Of a DNA stretch of 64,000 bases, positions 61,447 to 64,000 are shown one piece after another. The stretch's first letter is position 1. Each line of letters opens with the position of its first letter. The stretch is taken from contig NZ_JAPEPB010000001.1 of NCBI RefSeq assembly GCF_026340565.1, forward strand, positions 6,236,001 through 6,300,000, given 5' to 3'. The position numbers and the translations under genes were made by a program. The DNA is from Kitasatospora sp. NBC_01287. Lineage in GTDB: Bacteria > Actinomycetota > Actinomycetes > Streptomycetales > Streptomycetaceae. The notes under the pieces were generated by a model that saw only the letters and a list, made by a program, of their open reading frames with translations, searched no databases and was not told where the DNA came from.

Positions 61447-62258
61447 GCCCCAGCCCTGCCGACCGCGGCGAAGGCGCCCGCACCGCCGCAGCCACGGCCG
61501 CCGACGCCCTCACCGACGCCTGGCAGCACCTCGCCGCCGCGCAGGCCGCCGTCCTCGCCGCCCTCGCGGCTCGGCAGCAGCCGGAACTCGCCTACGCCCT
61601 GTCCAAGTTCACCACCTCGGTCCGGGACTTCCACCGGGCTGTGGACAGTGCCGTGCACGACCTCGCCGACCAGCAGATCCCCGCCCTGTACGAGCAGGGC
61701 GCCACCACAGCCGCAGCCACCCTCGGCCGCCCCTTCACCTGGACCTCCAGCCACCAGCACGCCCTGCGCGACCTCACCACCGACACCTACACCGACCTGC
61801 TGCGCCGCTCCCAGGAGACCGTCCGCCAAGCCGGCGCGTTCTACCGGGCATCCCGAGCCGCCGCCCGTCAGCACATCCCAACCACCCTCACCGGCCGCAC
61901 TGCCCTCCAAGCGGCCAAGGCCCTGGCCGACCAGCTCGCCGCCGCCCACCCCCTCGACCGGGTCGTCTACCGCAACGGCGCTCGAGTTCCTATCCGGGCC
62001 TGGGCCGAGGCCGCGACCCTGGCCCGCACGGCCGTCGCCTACAACGCGGGCACCCTCGCGGTGGCCCGCGAACACGGTGTCCAATTCGTTGAGGTGTTCG
62101 ACGGCTTCGACTGCGGCTGGACCAGCCACCCTGACCCCGACAAGGCCGTCCGCACCCTGCGCACCGTCGAGGCCGCCGCCGAGTGGCCCATCGCTCACCC
62201 ACGCTGCACCCGTGGGTTCGGCCTGCGGCCTGACGCCGACGAAGACGGTGTCAGGTGA
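61443..62258 (+). CDS. MuF-like minor head protein
   Basis: This 271-residue protein has a long helical N-terminal region. Its C-terminal domain carries VEVFDGFDCGWTSHPDPDKA, then EWPIAHPRCTRGFG. The Cys/His pair at C-G-W-x-x-H and H-P-R-C is the MuF/SPP1 gp7-type minor head signature. These proteins bind the portal and may enter the cell with the DNA. It overlaps the connector-like gene. No further phage gene follows. Confidence 0.8.
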   Translation: MSPSPADRGEGARTAAATAADALTDAWQHLAAAQAAVLAALAARQQPELAYALSKFTTSVRDFHRAVDSAVHDLADQQIPALYEQGATTAAATLGRPFTWTSSHQHALRDLTTDTYTDLLRRSQETVRQAGAFYRASRAAARQHIPTTLTGRTALQAAKALADQLAAAHPLDRVVYRNGARVPIRAWAEAATLARTAVAYNAGTLAVAREHGVQFVEVFDGFDCGWTSHPDPDKAVRTLRTVEAAAEWPIAHPRCTRGFGLRPDADEDGVR

Positions 62259-62571
62259 CCGACCACCGTATCCGCAGGGAGAGTAGGGCACGTGGGAGCC
62301 CCTTCAAGCTCCCACGGAGTTCCGACTGACCCGCCGCTCCTCCTCCGCCCGGTCCCGGAGGGGAGCGACGAGCTAGGGCATCCGGGTCGGCGCCGTTGTC
62401 ACCGAACCACTCCGATGCTGGCTGGGTTTCACCCGAGGTGAACCGGCAGATGGCCAGCAGGTGGTTGGACCAGAACCCGGCGCGCTCAGGCAGCCACTCG
62501 CCCAAGGCCAGCGGCCCGTAGTCGTCTCCCTTGATCAGCACGGACCAGAGTGTCTCAGGCACCACCGACAC
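62251..62571 (-). CDS. Possible small hypothetical protein
   Basis: This 106-residue product begins SVVPETLWSVLIKGDDYGPL and has a soluble pattern for 70 residues, then a Gly/Arg-rich tail that covers the hairpin at 62291. It overlaps the MuF-like gene end by eight bases. GTG start after CGGAG. The tail looks non-coding, so confidence is low. Confidence 0.35.
   Translation of the reverse strand: MSVVPETLWSVLIKGDDYGPLALGEWLPERAGFWSNHLLAICRFTSGETQPASEWFGDNGADPDALARRSPPGPGGGGAAGQSELRGSLKGLPRALLSLRIRWSVT
62291..62316 (+). terminator. Terminator after the MuF-like gene
   Basis: CGTGGGAGC pairs with GCTCCCACG around an 8-base loop, 32 bases after the stop. It ends the head operon. Confidence 0.75.
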
Positions 62572-62869
62572 GTCTCCGCCGCCGGGCCGCCGGGAGTCGC
62601 GGGAAAGCCTTTAGGGGTTGCGATTCGCTGCCTCATGCGGGTTCCGCGAGGAAGGGCCGAAGAGTGTAATCATCTTCTGGTCATAGATGTGCAGAATTCA
62701 CCGGCATTCACTCGATTGTGTAGTGGATTTTTTCGCCGTCAAGGGTGAATGATTCTTCTCGCTCGGCCTGCGAAATCCCGTGCGGGATTGCGCGGCCTCC
62801 CGGTAGGGGCTTCCCATTCATACGACCAATGGGAGTGGGGTGTCGTTCGATCATGGAAGAGGAGTCGTA

Positions 62870-63106
62870 ATGGAGATCTTCAACGGCATGGCGGCGGACA
62901 CCATCAAGGCGAAGGGCCAGTGGCAGAAGGCCAAGCGCAGTGTGGGCACCGGGTCTTGCGTAGAGTTGCGCTCGCTGGACGACGGTGCGGTGGCGGTCCG
63001 CAACAGCCGACACCCGGGCGGGCCGGCTCTGGTGTTCACCCGCGCCGAGATCGACGCCCTGTTGGACGGTGCCCGCAACGGGGAATTCGATCATCTGGCG
63101 GTTTGA
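62870..63106 (+). CDS. DUF397 domain protein
   Basis: This 78-residue protein matches the DUF397 pattern: a charged helix (KAKGQWQKAKRSVG), then CVELRSLDDGAVAVRNSRHP, and ALVFTRAEIDALLDGARNGE. In streptomycetes these small proteins form pairs with XRE/DUF5753 regulators, as here, and may act as their antagonists or partners. The ATG at 62870 follows GAGGAG. The pair may belong to the element or to the flanking chromosome. Confidence 0.9.
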   Translation: MEIFNGMAADTIKAKGQWQKAKRSVGTGSCVELRSLDDGAVAVRNSRHPGGPALVFTRAEIDALLDGARNGEFDHLAV

Positions 63107-63218
63107 TGTTCAGCTGACGGCGGATTCCCGTCTTAGCTGATTGGTGTGACGGCGGGGCTCCCTTGTGCGAAACTCATCCGGCTAGCTCAAAGGTTGGGAT
63201 AAAGCACTGGGGGGCCCT

Positions 63219-64000
63219 ATGGCCGTCGATACGTTCATTTCTGGCCGCGGGGACGGCGTGGACCGGCCGTGGGCGGAGGCAGGGCTGCTCCTGGGCGCCC
63301 ATCTGGAGGTCGCGCGCGGGCGCCGCAAGCAGAGCGAGGTGGTGGAGGCGACCGGGAAGCGTGTCAGCACGTCGTACTACAGCCGTCTCGAAGGCGGCGA
63401 GGTGCGGATCGACAAGCCGCACATCGTGTCCATCATCCTGGACGGCTTGGACGTCGCGCCGGGCGCCCACCGCGACCACCTGAAGGACCTCGCGTTCGCC
63501 GCCTCGAAGGAAGGCTGGGCGTCGAAGTTCCGCAGCGGTCACCGCGAGGTGGTACCCGACTCGATGCTCCGGCTGACCTCGCTGGAAGAGTCGGCGACCG
63601 AGCTGTTCGTGGTGGACCGCAATGCGATCCCTGGCCAGCTCCAGACCGAGGAGTACGCCAGGCTCGTCACGAACTACACCCTGCCGGCCAGCCTGAAGGA
63701 CGCCGGGCTGCAGAGCGTGGTCGTCGGTCTGCGAGCCGAGCGCCGCACCCGGTTCGCGCAGCGGCTGGTCACCGACCAGCCCAGGGGTAGGTTCTTCATC
63801 GAGGAGGCGGCGCTCTACGCGGACTTCGGCTACCCCGAGGTGCTGATCGACCAGCTGCAGGGGATCCTCGACCTCGTGGACAACCGGGCCCTGCCGGTCG
63901 GCATCCGAGTAATGAACGCGCGGGCTCCCCTGGCCGTCCCCGTGAGCACCCTGGCCCGCCTCGGGTTCCGCAAGTCGCTCACGGACGCGGTGCCCGATGT
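63219..64000 (+). CDS. XRE-family regulator with DUF5753-type domain (3' end outside window)
   Basis: The protein runs off the window edge after about 260 residues. The N-terminal HTH (RRKQSEVVEATGKRVSTSYY, then SRLEGGEVRIDKPH) is followed by a DUF5753-like ligand domain with ATELFVVDRNAIPGQLQTEE and LRAERRTRFAQRLV, the usual WhiJ-like layout. It pairs with the DUF397 gene 113 bases upstream. The ATG at 63219 follows GGGGGG. Such pairs control development or secondary metabolism in streptomycetes. Confidence 0.9.
   Translation, partial: MAVDTFISGRGDGVDRPWAEAGLLLGAHLEVARGRRKQSEVVEATGKRVSTSYYSRLEGGEVRIDKPHIVSIILDGLDVAPGAHRDHLKDLAFAASKEGWASKFRSGHREVVPDSMLRLTSLEESATELFVVDRNAIPGQLQTEEYARLVTNYTLPASLKDAGLQSVVVGLRAERRTRFAQRLVTDQPRGRFFIEEAALYADFGYPEVLIDQLQGILDLVDNRALPVGIRVMNARAPLAVPVSTLARLGFRKSLTDAVPD

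Larger units (their letters stand above)
20060..64000. mobile_element. tRNA-integrated phage-derived element with defence cargo (right end outside window)
   Basis: The left edge is set by the tRNA 3' end and the integrase gene. The content is integrase, excisionase-like protein, ParB-like and methyltransferase genes, many short unknown genes, several nuclease or conflict genes, an IS, terminase, portal, scaffold, decoration, capsid and MuF-like genes, and four tRNA genes. I found no second copy of the tRNA 3' end in the window, so the right attachment site is probably outside. No tail, lysis or conjugation genes are seen. Confidence 0.85.

Noticed and set aside
20060..64000. Integrative conjugative element of the actinomycete (AICE) type
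   Set aside because: No TraB/FtsK-like translocase, spread or rep genes were seen, and the head and packaging genes point to a phage origin.
62251..64000. Right attachment site within the window
   Set aside because: I searched by eye for a second copy of the tRNA 3' end (TTCGAGTCCCACCCGCCCT) after 45000 and found none. A computed search over the genome would decide.

Overview
The window reads as the chromosome of a high-GC actinomycete of the Streptomyces/Kitasatospora group. GC at third codon positions is very high, GTG and TTG starts are common, and the dgt–dnaG–sigma-70 order, paired tRNA-Asn genes, DUF397/XRE pairs and many MFS efflux genes fit that group. About 20 kb of ordinary chromosome (1–20059) is followed by about 44 kb of a phage-derived mobile element. 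The element starts at the 3' end of a tRNA with a CAU anticodon and runs past the right edge of the window.

Chromosomal part. A PAC2-family fragment and a secreted SGNH hydrolase come first. Three regulator/efflux sets follow: TetR–MFS–SnoaL-like (1463–3697), AraC–MFS (5560–7600) and ArsR–MFS (7552–9476). A two-gene unknown operon (3781–5388) lies among them. Then come dgt, dnaG, a group 1/2 sigma factor, glutamate decarboxylase, an FGGY sugar kinase, a YtxH-like protein, two tRNA-Asn genes, two trypsin-like secreted proteases and the CAU tRNA.

Element, left part (20060–45621). Next to the tRNA are a HEPN-motif gene, a tyrosine integrase pointing toward the tRNA, an excisionase-like HTH protein, a serine-recombinase C-terminal half without its catalytic domain, and an XRE regulator with a membrane protein. 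An early-type block follows: ParB-like protein, overlapping small genes, a second ParB-like protein and a ParB–methyltransferase fusion. After it comes a cargo zone of unknown proteins, an AbiJ-NTD3-like/DUF559-like nuclease, a P-loop remnant, a frameshifted hemC, an IS1634-type insertion sequence and an SRA-like plus PD-(D/E)XK protein that looks like a type IV restriction enzyme.

Element, right part (45870–64000). This is a packaging and head module: small and large terminase, portal, scaffold, decoration protein, major capsid, connector-like genes and a MuF-like minor head protein. Between terminase and portal sits a cargo insert with a three-gene ABC-3C-type conflict system (nuclease effector, middle component, SMC/Rad50-like ATPase), relics of a second terminase/portal module, and four tRNA genes. 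After the MuF-like gene the phage genes stop. No tail, lysis or phage replication genes are visible before the DUF397/XRE pair at the edge. The head-only content resembles capsid-forming phage satellites, but a decayed prophage, or tail genes beyond the window, would give the same picture.

How the genes may work together (inference). Integrase and the excisionase-like protein would move the element. The XRE proteins and hairpin-rich leaders would control early genes. The ParB/methyltransferase genes may modify or segregate its DNA. The packaging/head genes would form capsids. The HEPN, AbiJ-like, SRA–PD-(D/E)XK and ABC-3C genes would act as anti-phage cargo.
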